Shown: positions 12,242-24,792, counted from the stretch's first letter. The stretch is 64,000 nt of DNA from Symsagittifera roscoffensis (GCF_963678635.1 NC_087070.1:6358539-6422538); one strand, 5' to 3'. Numbers and translations: made by a program. The notes: generated by a model not told the origin, from the sequence alone.

Positions 12242-12512
12242 AGTAGTATAGCGCAACAAGAGGTCATGCCTGTTTTCGGAGAAAGGTCAACCTGTCAAGG
12301 TCGCGTGACTATGTTACTCAATTAGCCTAATCTTTTTTTTCTCGGGGGTCGTAATAAAGATCTGATCAGATTAATTTTTTCACCTGCGTTAATTTTTGGG
12401 GTATGTGACCGGAATTATTGGGGAAATTTTATCCAATTGTTAATTAAGTGGATAACTCTGTGACATCGCTGAGGGAAACAAACTCTTATCAGATTAATTT
12501 TTTTCACTTGAA
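12242..12512. repeat. Inner Polinton terminal inverted repeat, left
   Basis: Complementary to 33993-34263 with few differences. It ends inside the repeated block ATCAGATTAATTTTTTTCAC. It contains an internal TTATCAGATTAAT/GATCAGATTAAT repeat (about 12360-12375 and 12487-12500), possibly a protein-binding site. Confidence 0.9.
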
Positions 12513-12854
12513 TTACTTATCGGGTATTTAACCGGCATCCTTGGGAGTAAATTGTTTATAGGTAATTAGCGTGGATAGCTTAATGACATCACCGAGGGGA
12601 AAACAATTGTATCAGATTATTGTTTTCACTTGAATTATTTATCGAACTATTTATCCAGTATCACTGCTCCCTTTTTGATGTATTTAAAAATAAGGAAGGA
12701 AAAAAATAAATTAGCCAATAGAGGAAGTTCTTGTTCCTTCCTTTTCTAAAATTAAAATCAAATTCATTCTCTCTCATACTTCCAGTTTCTTAAGCAGCCT
12801 CTAAGCTTGCTAAATAAATTTCAACTTTAACTTCTTTTGATCTTCTCCTTTAAA

Positions 12855-13301
12855 ATGATGCTGGCAGCTGCTGAGATAGCTCTCGGAAAACGAGAATTCG
12901 TGCATATAAACATGATTGACATGGAAACGAGACCGGTGTGCTCCACAACCACTGAAGAAGGAACAACCACAACGATACTTCCTCAGAACTCTAAATTCGA
13001 AAACGACTTGGGAGATCAAATACTCCGTAAAAGGACCTCATTTGAATACATGCTGGCAGCTGCTGAGATAGCTCTCGGAAAACGAGAATTCGTGCATACA
13101 AACATGATTGACATGGAAACGAGACCGGTGTGCTCCACAACCACTGAAGAAGGAACAACCACAACGATACTTCCTCAGGAAGATCAAAAACTGCAGAAAA
13201 GGAAACGTCAAATTGTGCATCCGATGCGGACACGGTCTCAGGAGAAGAAAAAAAGAGCAGCAAAAACTAGAGCATTACAAAAACTGACCTCTTATATTTA
13301 A
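12855..13301 (+). CDS. Unrecognised 148-residue protein with an internal 64-residue duplication (unit 1)
   Basis: ATG at 12855. The protein has two near-identical repeats, each opening MLAAAEIALGKREFVH and ending GTTTTILPQ. They come from a 192-bp direct repeat in the DNA (starting at 12858 and 13050). A basic tail (KLQKRKRQIVH...RSQEKKKRAAKTRALQ) follows, suggesting nucleic-acid binding or a nuclear role. It lies next to the left terminus and reads inward, opposite to PolB. I do not recognise a family. A second copy lies in the next tandem unit. The open frame looks whole here. Confidence 0.55.
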   Translation: MMLAAAEIALGKREFVHINMIDMETRPVCSTTTEEGTTTTILPQNSKFENDLGDQILRKRTSFEYMLAAAEIALGKREFVHTNMIDMETRPVCSTTTEEGTTTTILPQEDQKLQKRKRQIVHPMRTRSQEKKKRAAKTRALQKLTSYI

Positions 13302-13901
13302 ATGATATATTTAACTGAAAACATATATTTAAACTGAGTGAAGTGAATGATAGTATTAAGATTTTTGATTGTCTTAGTTTAAAAAGTCATTTACTCGTTT
13401 TGCTAAATTTCGTCTCCTATAAAGTAATTTAAATATTTTTAGTCGAGTTTTCGCAACGAAAAAAATCCGATATGATACGGTTCATTAGATTAAAATTAAG
13501 GCAAAAATTTATTTTGAAACTTAATAAAAAAAAGAACAGCAAAAATCCTTCTCGATTCTTTCATATTGAAAATGAAAAAATTATATTTAAACTATCAAAC
13601 TAGGGTTTTCTTTTTTTTGAAGTCATATTTTAGTTTTTTTTGAAAATGAGAGTGCTGGAGTTCAATGAACGAATAAGTTTTCAACTAGGGAACAATTAAA
13701 ATTTTTCAAACTAAAAACGCCAATCTCAATGAAAAAATCTCCTGGCTCTTGTTTCACTAGCCGATAAACAGTTTTCGTGAAGAGATCTTGAACAGGAAAA
13801 AAAATTAACATCAATAAAAATTTATTGATTGAAAACGGAATCTATAGAAAAGATTTTCAGGATAAAATTTACACCAAATGCAATCAGAGATATATGAAAG
13901 T
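13302..13901. other. AT-rich intergenic stretch between convergent inner genes (unit 1)
   Basis: Lies between the 3' ends of the repeat-protein gene and PolB. No gene is seen. It recurs at 17761-18360 in the second unit. Presumably it holds both 3' ends; no clear terminator is visible. Confidence 0.5.
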
Positions 13902-16900
13902 TTAAATTTTAAGAGGTAATGTATGAAATCCATCTGCTAGCACTTCTCGTTTCGGGTAGAAAAATGAAAGAGCTTTCTTTTTCAGTTCATAAGTTACCAC
14001 TTTTTCATGATTCTGCACTCTGAATCCTCGGTTTGTAGTCTCAATTTCTGCTTGCTCAACTAAAACACTTCGATATTTCTGCATCGGTGAGTTGTTTAAC
14101 AAGGCTGTTTGGTTTATACCTTTTGAACTCAGTTTAATGTTTTACTAATTTCATCCAGACAGCAGTACGTTTTGGAGCATAAGGCAACCATCTCCGTGCA
14201 TCGAAATTCCTCTTTGAAAAGACCAGGAGTTCTCTGATCATACTTGTTATGTTTTTCACAACACTTTCGAGGGAAAAAATTAGAAATTGAATTAGCAGTG
14301 AAATTGTCTCTACAATCGTTACTCCTCATTAAATTCCATTTACTTTTCATTTCGGGTTTGATGATATCCTCGAGATCACTTCCGTTGATTGAAAGATATA
14401 AACTGTCCGTATCCAGTTCAATGAACTCATATTTATCAGGATCGCAGAATGGCACGAAAAAATTATAGACGAGTTCAAGCATTACTAATTTTGCATACTG
14501 TAAGATGAAAAATCCCACTATAATCGGTTCTTTGTGTTCAACTTTCAATTTACCGAGTTCAACTTCATAAAGTTCGTTCGGTAGTTCGTTAAACTTTCTG
14601 AACATCTTATCATTCACCAAAGTATTTACACATGATCCAATTACATACTTCGTTCGAGTATGTCTGGAACGATCCATGATTTGGTATCCGTAGGCACTGT
14701 TACCAACAACTTTCTCAATATTGGCACAAACAGCAGAGTCAGGATTAAGATCTCCTTGTCGTCTTGCTTCAACTACTCCATTAACGAATGTCTCGAAACA
14801 CTGTTTCGGTTGGTATTGTATAAAGAAGTGGACTCTCTTCAAAACCAGACCATGTTTCAGGTAAAACAGTAACAGTGGAGTAATTATTGGTCCTCGCGAT
14901 AAAATCATGCTAGAAATGAGCATTCTTCTCGGTTTTTTCAATAGATCCTGCTCTGATGCAAAACTTTTCATGAACTCGCCTATATCATTGCGACCAACTT
15001 CACAATTTTTGAATATTGGAGGAAACTGAGAAAATTTCGACTTCAAGTGATCTGGTACCTCAATTTCAACATCCGCAACTCAAAACATTTTTTCGGTCAA
15101 CTCCTTCTCGGTTATCGGTTTTTTGTAGGAAAAATGTGTTTTCAAGAAAACTCCGACTCCGTATTGATTATTGCGAGCCCATTCCCACCATTGACATTCT
15201 CTGATAGTAACTACTTGAAGACCTAAGCTTTGCAGATACTGCTTTCGTTTCACGGTTCTTTCACGACGCACGAGTCCCCTTTTGAGTTCTTCTTCCGAAT
15301 GATGTTTATGGTCCTGGCAAGCACAGAAGTGGAAGAAGCAACCATCCGCTTCAAAAGCAGTTTCACAATGCTGGCAATACCCGTCCACTGAAAAAGGTCC
15401 AAACCGTTTTTGTCTACGAGCAGTGAACTGTGATTTTATTTGACAGTTCGGTTTCTGTTCTTGTAAGTATGTGAAAACCATGAGCTCAAACATACTTCTT
15501 GTTGGCTTCTGTCGATGATATTTATTCGAATCATTTGAGTACTCCCATATGTAGTACGGACCAGTAGGCATCTCTTTCATCATCGAATATGGATAGAGTT
15601 GACTCGCATCTATGCCGATGACTGCGTTACATATATTTTGACTATCTCTTATCCGAGTTTCTGCGGCTATGGCGTATCTGGTGAAAATTATTGACGGATC
15701 ACCTGTGAGATTTTGTCGAATGTACGAATCATACCAGGAGTCGGCTTTACCAAAGGGGAAAAACTTTGCATCAGTGGAGGAATGCAAGATATTATTTGCT
15801 AGATTAGGCAATGTTAGTCCAAGCTTAAGCATATCGATGTTTTTCGAATGATAGTAAGCTACCATTCTCTGCATCGCTGTCATAGTCGGTACTACATCTT
15901 TATTGTTATAATATTCCAGGAAATCTTTGAACACTTGCATATTTTTCTGTCGCCAAATGATTTCTAACTCCGCGTAATTCTCTTCTTTCGTCTTTGGTAT
16001 CTGTTTCAATTTCATTTTTTTCAAACTTGCTTCACAGCCATATCCCTGGTCTTGGAGTCTTCTAAATTCTAGAAAATCTACTTCGAGAACGTTAATGCAT
16101 TTGAGTTTGCTGTAGAAATCGTCGATACTGGGTAGTTTTGTCTCGTTCAATTTTTCAGGACTATTAAACCATTCATATGGGAAAAATCCTTTCTGCTCTT
16201 CTGATCCGTAAGCTTTTAAGAATTTGTCAAGACTGGTAGCTCCACCCAGAAAACTTAGAATATCTAGAAACTGGAGTCCTGAGAAACTCATTCCCAAAAA
16301 CTGGTTAGCCTTGCGTATAACGGATGGTGAACACTTTTTTTCATACAAGAGAATTTCGAGCAAATACTCCTTAATCAAATTCAGATCATAACGCGAGCTG
16401 TTGAATCCGAAAATCGGTAGAGTTACACAGTACTTATTGAGATCATCTCGCAACTGATAAAGACTTTTCAACGTCAGTTTTCCAATATCCAAAATGTTGG
16501 AATCAGTTTCGGTTGTGCTTCCCTCCTCAACTGTACTGCTTGCATTGTCGACTTCATCTGAGAATTGTTCGCACTCAGTTATTTTTTCATTCAGATCGTT
16601 AAATACTCGTTCAAATTTTTCAATGACCAGAACCGAACTCAGTTGACTAACCTCTAAAAGCTTTTCGATAAAATCCCGAACTAATTGTTTTGGGTCAGAA
16701 TTGCATAAAAAATATACTCCACTACCAAACGAATAGGAAATGGAAACGCTTATGGGTACATGTCGTCCAATCCATGTAGTCGAATCTGAGTTTTTCAGCG
16801 TGTTATCTGCAACTGTAATAGACTCAAAGTCGAAAACGGCAAAGTTCGTGAACAACCTGACTTCATTATCAACATGAATTCCTATGTCCTCTAGACGTTC

Positions 16901-16984
16901 GAAGACAGTTTCTTTGAGTTGGTACACTCCAGTAGGATAGACATGTTTTATATTTTCACGACATTGTCTTTGGTGATTTAGGAG
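13902..16984 (-). pseudogene. Inner PolB, partial duplicate copy (unit 1)
   Basis: Repeats the polymerase at 18361-21427 but lacks the unique N-terminal zinc-finger region because the tandem unit ends inside the gene. Exonuclease motifs (FAVFDFES, FNSSRYDLNLI, YYNNKDVVP), motif A (IGIDASQLYPYSM), motif B (VGNSAYGYQ) and motif C (DTDSLYLS) are all present. It has a few breaks and is a fossil duplicate of the main copy. Confidence 0.88.
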
Positions 16985-17313
16985 ATTTAACCGGCATCCT
17001 TGGGAGTAAATTGTTTATAGGTAATTAGGGTGGATAGCTTAATGACATCACCGAGGGGAAAACAATTGTATCAGATTATTGTTTTCACTTGAATTATTTA
17101 TCGAACTATTTATCCAGTATCACTGCTCCCTTTTTGATGTATTTAAAAATAAGGAAGGAAAAAAATGAATTAGCCAATAGAGGAAGTTCTTGTTCCTTCC
17201 TTTTCTAAACTTAAAATCAAATTCATTCTCTCTCATACTTCCAGTTTCTTAAGCAGCCTCTAAGCTTGCTAAATAAATTTCAACTTTAACTTCTTTTGAT
17301 CTTCTCCTTTAAA

Positions 17314-17760
17314 ATGATGCTGGCAGCTGCTGAGATAGCTCTCGGAAAACGATAATTCGTGCATATAAACATGATTGACATGGAAACGAGACCGGTGTGC
17401 TCCACAACCACTGAAGAAGGAACAACCACAACGATAGTTCCTCAGAACTCTAAATTCGAAAACGACTTGGGAGATCAAATACTCCGTAAAAGGACCTCAT
17501 TTGAATACATGCTGGCAGCTGCTGAGATAGCTCTCGGAAAACGAGAATTCGTGCATATAAACATGATTGACATGGAAACGAGACCGGTGTGCTCCACAAC
17601 CACTGAAGAAGGAACAACCACAACGATACTTCCTCAGGAAGATCAAAAACTGCAGAAAAGTAAACGTCAAATTGTGCATCCGATGCGGAGACGGTCTCAG
17701 GAGAAGAAAAAAAGAGCAGCAAAAACTAGAGCATTACAAAAACTGACCTCATATATTTAA
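17314..17760 (+). pseudogene. Second copy of the 192-bp-repeat gene (unit 2)
   Basis: Copy of 12855-13301 displaced by 4459 bp, with the same internal duplication and basic tail. It looks damaged near its 5' end; the repeats and tail are otherwise the same. Confidence 0.55.
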
Positions 17761-18360
17761 ATGATATATTTAACTGAAAACATATATTTAAACTGAGTGA
17801 AGTGAATGATAGTATTAGGATTTTTGATTGTCTTAGTTTAAAAAGTCATTTACTCGTTTTGCTAAATTTCGTCTCCTATAAAGTAATTTAAATATTTTTA
17901 GTCGAGTTTTTGCAACGAAAAAAATCCGATATGATACGGTTCATTAGATTAAAATTAAGGCAAAAATTTATTTTGAAACTTAATAAAAAAAAGAACAGCA
18001 AAAATCCTTCTCGATTCTTTCAAATTGAAAATGAAAAAATTATATTTAAACTATCAAACTAGGGTTTTCTTTTTTTTGAAGTCATATTTTAGTTTTTTTT
18101 GAAAATGAGAGTGCTGGAGTTCAATGAACGAATAAGTTTTCAACTAGGGAACAATTAAAATTTTTCAAACTAAAAACACCAATCTCAATAAAAAAATCTC
18201 CTGGCTCTTGTTTCACTAGCCGATAAACAGTTTTCGTGAAGAGATCTTGAACAGGAAAAAAAATTAACATCAATAAAAATTTATTGATTGAAAACGGAAT
18301 CTATAGAAAAGATTTTCAGGATAAAATTTACACCAAATGCAATCAGAGATATATGAAAGT
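17761..18360. other. AT-rich intergenic stretch (unit 2 copy of 13302-13901)
   Basis: Near-identical to 13302-13901. No gene seen. Confidence 0.5.
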
Positions 18361-21300
18361 TTAAATTTTAAGAGGTAATGTATGAATTCCATCTGCTAGC
18401 ACTTCTCGTTTCGGGTAGAAAAATGAAAGAGCTTTCTTTTTCAGTTCATAAGTTACCACTTTTTCATTATTCTGCACTCTGAATCCTCGGTTTGTAGTCT
18501 CAATTTCTGCTTGCTCAACTAAAACACTTCGATATTTCTGCATCGGTGAGTTGTTTAACAAGGCTGTTTGGTTTATACCTTTTGAACTCAGTTTAACTGT
18601 TTTACTAATTTCATCCAGACAGCAGTACGTTTTGGAGCATAAGGCAACCATCTCCGTGCATCGAAATTCCTCTTTGAAAAGACCAGGAGTTCTCTGATCA
18701 TACTTGTTATGTTTTTCACAACACTTTCGAGGGAAAAAATTAGAAATTGAATTAGCAGTGAAATTGTCTCTACAATCGTTACTCCTCATTAAATTCCATT
18801 TACTTTTCATTTCGGGTTTGATGATATCCACGAGATCACTTCCGTTGATTGAAAGATATAAACTGTCCGTATCCATTTCAATGAACTCATATTTATCAGG
18901 ATCGCAGAATGGCACGAAAAAATTATAGACGAGTTCAAGCATTACTAATTTTGCATACTGTAAGATGAAAAATCCCACTATAATCGGTTCTTTGTGTTCA
19001 ACTTTCGATTTACCGAGTTCAACTTCATAAAGTTCGTTCGGTAGTTCGTTAAACTTTCTGAACATCTTATCATTCACCAAAGTATTTACACATGATCCAA
19101 TTACATACTTCGTTCGAGTATGTCTGGAACGATCCATGATTTGGTATCCGTAGGCACTGTTACCAACAACTTTCTCAATATTGGCACAAACAGCAGAGTC
19201 AGGATTAAGATCTCCTTGTCGTCTTGCTTCAACTACTCCATTAACGAATGTCTCGAAACACTGTTTCGGTTGGTATTGTATAAAGAAGTGGACTCTTTTC
19301 AAAACCAGACCATGTTTCAGGTAAAACAGTAACAGTGGAGTAATTATTGGTCCTCGCGATAAAATCATGCTAGAAATGAGCATTCTTCTCGGTTTTTTCA
19401 AAAGATCCTGCTCTGATGCAAAACTTTTCATGAGCTCGCCTATATCATTGCGACCAACTTCACAATTTTTAAATATTGGAGGAAATTGAAAAAATTTCGA
19501 CTTCAAGTGATCTGGTACCTCAATTTCAACATCCGCAACTCCAAACATTTTTTCGGTCAACTCCTTCTCGGTTATCGGTTTTTTGTAGGAAAAATGTGTT
19601 TTCAAGAAAACTCCGATTCCGTATTGATTATTGCGAGCCCATTCCCACCATTGACATTCTCTGATAGTAACTACTTGAAGACCTAAGCTTTGCAGATACT
19701 GCTTTCGTTTCACGGCTCTTTCACGACGCACGAGTCCCCTTTTGAGTTCTTCTTCCGAATGATGTTTATGGTCCTGGCAAGCACAGAAGTGGAAGAAGCA
19801 ACCATCCGCTTCAAAAGTAGTTTCACAATGCTGGCAATACCCGTCCACTGAAAAAGGTCCAAACCGTTTTTGTCTACGAGCAGTGAACTGTGATTTTATT
19901 TGACAGTTCGGTTTCTGTTCTTGTAAGTATGTTAAAACCATGAGCTCAAACATACTTCTTGTTGGCTTCTGTCGATGATATTTATTCGAATCATTTCATT
20001 ACTCCCATATATAGTACGGACCAGTAGGCATCTCTTTCATCATCGAATATGGATAGAGTTGACTCGCATCTATGCCGATGACTGCGTTACATATATTTTG
20101 ACTATCTCTTATCCGAGTTTCTGCGGCTTTGGCGTATCTGGTGAAAATTATTGACGGACCACCTGTGAGATTTTGTCGAATGTACGAATCATACCAGGAG
20201 TCGGCTTTACCAAAGGGGAAAAACTTTGCATCAGTGGAGGAATGCAAGATATTATTTGCTAGATTAGGCAATGTTAGTCCAAGCTTAAGCATATCGATGT
20301 TTTTCGAATGATAGTAAGCTACCATTCTCTGCATCGCTGTCATAGTCGGTACTACATCTTTATTGTTATAATATTCCAGGAAATCTTTGAACACTTGCAT
20401 ATTTTTCTGTCGCCAAATGATTTCTAACTCCGCGTAATTCTCTTCTTTCGTCTTTGGTATCTGTTTCAATTTCATTTTTTTCAAACTTGCTTCACAGCCA
20501 TATCCCTGGTCTTGGAGTCTTCTAAATTCTAGAAAATCTACTTCGAGAACGTTAATGCATTTGAGTTTGCTGTAGAAATCGTCGATACTGGGTAGTTTTG
20601 TCTCGTTCAATTTTTCAGGACTATTAAACCATTCATATGGGAAAAATCCTTTCTGCTCTTCTGATCCGTAAGCTTTTAAGAATTTGTCAAGACTGGTAGC
20701 TCCACCCAGAAAACTTAGAATATCTAGAAACTGGAGTCCTGAGAAACTCATTCCCAAAAACTGGTTAGCCTTGCTTTTTTTCATACAAGAGAATTTCGAG
20801 CAAATACTCCTTAATCAAATTCAGATCATAACGCGAGCTGTTGAATCCGAAAATCGGTAGAGTTACACAGTACTTATTGAGATCATCTCGCAACTGATAA
20901 AGACTTTTCAACGTCAGTTTTCCAATATCCAAAATGTTGGAATCAGTTTCGGTTGTGCTTCCCTCCTCAACTGTACTGCTTGCATTGTCGACTTCATCTG
21001 AGAATTGTTCGCACTCAGTTATTTTTTCATTCAGATCGTTAAATACTCGTTCAAATTTTTCAATGACCAGAACCGAACTCAGTTGACTAACCTCTAAAAG
21101 CTTTTCGATAAAATCCCGAACTAATTGTTTTGCGTCAGAATTGCATAAAAAATATACTCCACTACCAAACGAATAGGAAATGGAAACGCTTATGGGTACA
21201 TGTCGTCCAATCCATGTAGTCGAATCTGAGTTTTTCAGCGTGTTATCTGCAACTGTAATAGACTCAAAGTCGAAAACGGCAAAGTTCGTGAACAACCTGA

Positions 21301-22620
21301 CTTCATTATCAACATGAATTCCTATGTCCTCTAGACGTTCGAAGACAGTTTCTTTGAGTAGGTACACTCCAGTAGGATAGACATGTTTTATATTTTCACG
21401 ACATTGTCTTTGGTGATTTAGGAGATTCCGTGTCGATGACAAAAAAATATCGCAACTATGACATCTGAACTTCTTTAGTAGGTTATTCAAATTCTCAGTC
21501 CAGCAGATGTGATTATCATAGCGAATTAAGTTTACAATGCGAGAAAAGCGCAGTGCAGATCTTCTCGTCAATTCGCCCACAATTTCCCCGTTTTCATCGT
21601 AATCAATGTTAAAGAGTTGAATATTGATCTCACAAATATCTTCTAGTATGTAAATATCGTCTTCACCAACTCCAGGGAACCCTTCCATTTTAACCCGTGA
21701 TATTTCAATGAACCGTTGAAAAATCTGATCAGTTTTCAAGGCTAACGAATCAGATCCATATAATTCAAAGGCAAGCGCACGAAAAAAACATAAGTTATCA
21801 TGATAAGGTTTGCGATTTGAGTCGGATAATAAACATTTGATAGTTGGATTTCTCAACATTCTATCAGGGAGATTAATACTTCGGCAACCGAGGGGGACAT
21901 TTTTCATCAGGTATAAAAAGAAAGTAACGTTGGTTATAGAAAAAAGTTTCCATTTTGTGTCAGGACGATGACAAGTAACGTTCTCTAGCAAGTCTGAATT
22001 TTCAAGGCTTTCCTTCACCGCATCAAGATCACTTTGTTGTGATATGAGAACGGGGTTGAGAAAAACAGTAATATTATCAGCTGCATAATAATACTTGAAG
22101 GAATCGTTGTCCGTGATACTTTTTAGAACGAAACCAAAAGCTATATTCAGTTTAACGGTGCAACTCATCTCATCAAATATAACATCTAACTTGTCTCTAA
22201 TAAATTTCGTGTCAGTTCCATTTATCCGGAAATTGTACACGACCTTTTGCCGCAATTCCATTTTTTCGTCTCGAAGGAAGTGTTTCACAGACTCCATTTC
22301 CTGGAGTAGAGATGAATTCAATTGAAATTCACTCAAATCTACTGGTCCCGCATTGTAGTGTTTTCGGATTCGTCTATGTTCTTCTCTTTTATGTCTTTGA
22401 AGACGATAAAAAGACGAAAAGCCATTTCCACAAATATTACAAACGAAAGGTCCAGAATTGGCATGATTTTTTAGGGCATGCACACGAAGTGCATCTTCTG
22501 TAGAAAATGATAATCGACAATCAGAACAATTGTGACTATGCTAATGTTCGATATGCCGCTTCAAATTTTTTTTTATTAGAGTGAGCTCACATTTAGGACA
22601 CTTGATTTTACAATTCGATG
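18361..22620 (-). pseudogene. Inner Polinton family B DNA polymerase, main copy
   Basis: Protein-primed-type PolB read leftwards. The N-terminal region has C2H2-like fingers (CNICGNGFSSFYRLQRHKRE and a later CHSCDIFLSSTRNLLNHQ) and a DNLCFFRALAFELYG block typical of these fusion proteins. The exonuclease domain follows (FAVFDFES, FNSSRYDLNLI, YYNNKDVVP), then motif A (GIDASQLYPYSM). Between motifs A and B lies a Cys/His-rich VSR-like nuclease insert (DGYCQHC, ADGCFFHFCACQDHKHH, VVTIRECQW). Motif B is VGNSAYGYQ and motif C MDTDSLYLS. It replicates the element in the host nucleus, by analogy with other Polintons. It has a small number of breaks. It belongs to a different PolB type from the outer element's enzyme. 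Confidence 0.92.
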
Positions 22621-22841
22621 GCGGGACCATTTTCAACTATTGTTGGAATTTGTGATGTCGTTGTATCTAGCGATAGTTTCTGCTCTGAAAGTAGTGTGAC
22701 TAAATTGTAAAAATCTTTTCCCGATTCTGAGTTTAAAATACTCTCAACTTTGTAAATAAAATGGGACGTCAAATATTGAGGCTTCAAAGACAAAGAGCGG
22801 GAACTACAGCCGGGTAACAATTTCGATCGAAAGAATTTGAA

Positions 22842-23255
22842 TCATTTTCTCAACAATCTTTTCTTCTCGACGCTAGGACGTTTCAAAACTTTATAAGGGA
22901 GACTTCGGTGAAAATCAGCAGCTTTGCACAGATCTTGAATCGTATCACCCTGAGAGTTGGAGATTACTCTAAAATAATTCAAACTAACTGTTAAAAGACA
23001 ATCAACGGATTGATAATAAAATTCACGTAAAGGAATATTCTTCGGAAAATTATGAAAGAGTTGGTCATCAATAATCAAAACAAGGAACAGACAATCTGTC
23101 AAAGTACAATTGGTTTTTTGATGTGGAGCTAACATAAACTCATTAAAGTCTTCAAAAGAATCACAATTTGGTTCAAATGAAAGTGAAAGAAAAACTGAAA
23201 ATTTGCTGAGTTGGGAGTAGAAATTAGGAAAGCAAGTTGCATCACCGCAAGCCAT
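22842..23255 (-). CDS. Unrecognised 137-residue protein, inner Polinton
   Basis: ATG at 23255 (MACGDATCFPNFYSQL). The protein has a hydrophobic LTDCLFLVLIIDDQLF segment and a basic C-terminus (RPSVEKKRLLRK). It lies upstream of PolB on the same strand and diverges from the plus-strand genes. I recognise no family. It may be an early gene; that rests on position only. Confidence 0.45.
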   Translation of the reverse strand: MACGDATCFPNFYSQLSKFSVFLSLSFEPNCDSFEDFNEFMLAPHQKTNCTLTDCLFLVLIIDDQLFHNFPKNIPLREFYYQSVDCLLTVSLNYFRVISNSQGDTIQDLCKAADFHRSLPYKVLKRPSVEKKRLLRK

Positions 23256-23695
23256 TTGTTTAAAATGAAAGTGATATAGAAAAAAAGTATCGAACAGTTA
23301 AAAAAATCACGTGACAAATTTCAATTCCAGTAAATTGTAGGAGTGAATTTTAAGCAGTAAAGTGTGACTAAATTTGAAAAAAGAGCGCGGGATATAACAG
23401 TCAAAAATCAACCAATCAATGTGACGAAATTTAATTAAAAAAAAAAAACTCACACTAACAATAATAATCATGTCAGAAAAGCAATAGAATTGATTGGTTA
23501 GAAGACTTAACTCGGAAAAATCCACAAATACAAGCAGAAAAATCTGATTCTTATTCAGCGCAACACTCCAGTTTTCAACATTTTTACAAAACAAATCATA
23601 TCCCAACAAAGGGGAACAATGGAACGAAAAAATGTCCCATCTTTAGTGAAGCACGTACATCAAAAATTACTACTGTTCCTAAACCTGAATCAATT
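23256..23695. promoter_or_regulatory. Divergent intergenic region of the inner Polinton
   Basis: Minus-strand genes (PolB half) and plus-strand genes (morphogenesis half) diverge here. The AT-rich stretch probably carries promoters for both. I see no certain TATA box. The first plus-strand frame is open through part of it without a clear ATG. Confidence 0.4.
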
Positions 23696-24334
23696 TTGCA
23701 AAAGTATCGTAGTATCGGACTTATTAAAGATGGCCAAGATTCCAAACTATTCTGGGACTTTGTTGAGACACCTTCTCGTCTTGTTAGAATTTCCATTCCA
23801 AAACAAGAGGAAAGTTCCGTTCCCAGTGATTGGATTCATTTGAAAGTTTACAGACAGCAAGTTACTGGAATGGTTCTTCATCAGATTATTCTGTTCTCCA
23901 GCTTAGAGATGAGAAGATTGCTTTACCAGCTTCCATCGATTGAAAATGAAGCAGAAAATTATTATAGAAACTTCTACTCTATCAGAAACACTAATCTGCA
24001 ATCATCAGAAATCCCGAAAAACTCTCAAACAGTTCCATTTCCCTCACCAGCAGAAGACGCTCAAGAGTGTGATAAGTTCTGGGAAATATACGAATCAAAG
24101 CGACGAAAAATATGTATCTCGTGCGTCTACTACGACACCATTGACTACACGCGAACATATTTCCAGTTCAAATTATTTACGAGACCAACAGAAATCGATT
24201 CTTTTTCGAGAAAAGGATGCGTCAGTGTTCGAGTTGATGAGTTCAATAAACTGATATCTACTGTAGAGTTTCTCATCGCGGAAATGGTGAGAGAGAGTAT
24301 TAGAGAAAATCATCAGAAAAACGAACATGAATAG
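23696..24334 (+). CDS. Unrecognised protein of about 212 residues, inner Polinton
   Basis: An open frame ending at 24334. The start is unresolved: no ATG opens it, so a spliced or further upstream start is possible. Visible blocks are KLFWDFVETPSRLVRI, then SSLEMRRLLYQLPSIE, a proline-rich linker and CISCVYYDTIDYTRTYFQFK. The C-terminus is charged. First gene of the plus-strand cluster; no family recognised. Confidence 0.5.
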   Translation: MQKYRSIGLIKDGQDSKLFWDFVETPSRLVRISIPKQEESSVPSDWIHLKVYRQQVTGMVLHQIILFSSLEMRRLLYQLPSIENEAENYYRNFYSIRNTNLQSSEIPKNSQTVPFPSPAEDAQECDKFWEIYESKRRKICISCVYYDTIDYTRTYFQFKLFTRPTEIDSFSRKGCVSVRVDEFNKLISTVEFLIAEMVRESIRENHQKNEHE

Positions 24335-24390
24335 ACGAACTCTCATTTGAAACTGATTCATTTGTAAAATTGATTTGCTTTTAAAACAGT

Positions 24391-24792
24391 ATGCTTAATA
24401 TTGGTGAAAATCGTCAGGTGTTTATTCAAATTAAATATAAAAAAGAATTAAAGTTTTTCCATTTGAAAATTTATGGAACAAATTTAGTACCGAAAAAATT
24501 TCATTTGACCCTCATTGAAGGAAATACTTTACCTAAACAAATCAATAGCGGAGAAAAATATTCAATTTCAAACGGACGTAGACTTATCATAGTCGATTCA
24601 GTTAAAAAGGATAGAAAAAACAATAGAATTAATCTCTCCTTTTTTCAACACAGATCCAACCATTTCGAGATTAAACAGAGCATTAACTTTTCAGATAAAG
24701 AATATACTGCGTTATTAATTTTTGTTCATTCTCATACGATTCCCGATTTAGAAATACATTTACCTTTAGAGAATGAATACGAATCTATATAG
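24391..24792 (+). CDS. Unrecognised 133-residue protein, inner Polinton
   Basis: ATG at 24391 (MLNIGENRQVFIQIKYKK). The sequence alternates hydrophobic and polar residues in short stretches, which suggests a beta-rich fold; that is inference. Its end overlaps the next gene's ATG (24773) by about 20 bp in another frame, as in tightly packed viral gene clusters. No family recognised. Confidence 0.5.
   Translation: MLNIGENRQVFIQIKYKKELKFFHLKIYGTNLVPKKFHLTLIEGNTLPKQINSGEKYSISNGRRLIIVDSVKKDRKNNRINLSFFQHRSNHFEIKQSINFSDKEYTALLIFVHSHTIPDLEIHLPLENEYESI

Larger units (their letters stand above)
12526..21427. repeat. 4.46 kb tandem duplication inside the inner Polinton
   Basis: Sequence 12526-16984 recurs at 16985-21427 (offset 4459-4460 bp for most of its length) with about 1% difference. 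Each unit has one copy of the 192-bp-repeat gene and the polymerase part of PolB. The PolB N-terminal part beyond 21427 is single. Confidence 0.92.

Noticed and set aside
14244-14872. Plus-strand frames inside the inner PolB (also at 18704-19332)
   Set aside because: Shadows of the polymerase on the opposite strand; they recur only because the region is duplicated.
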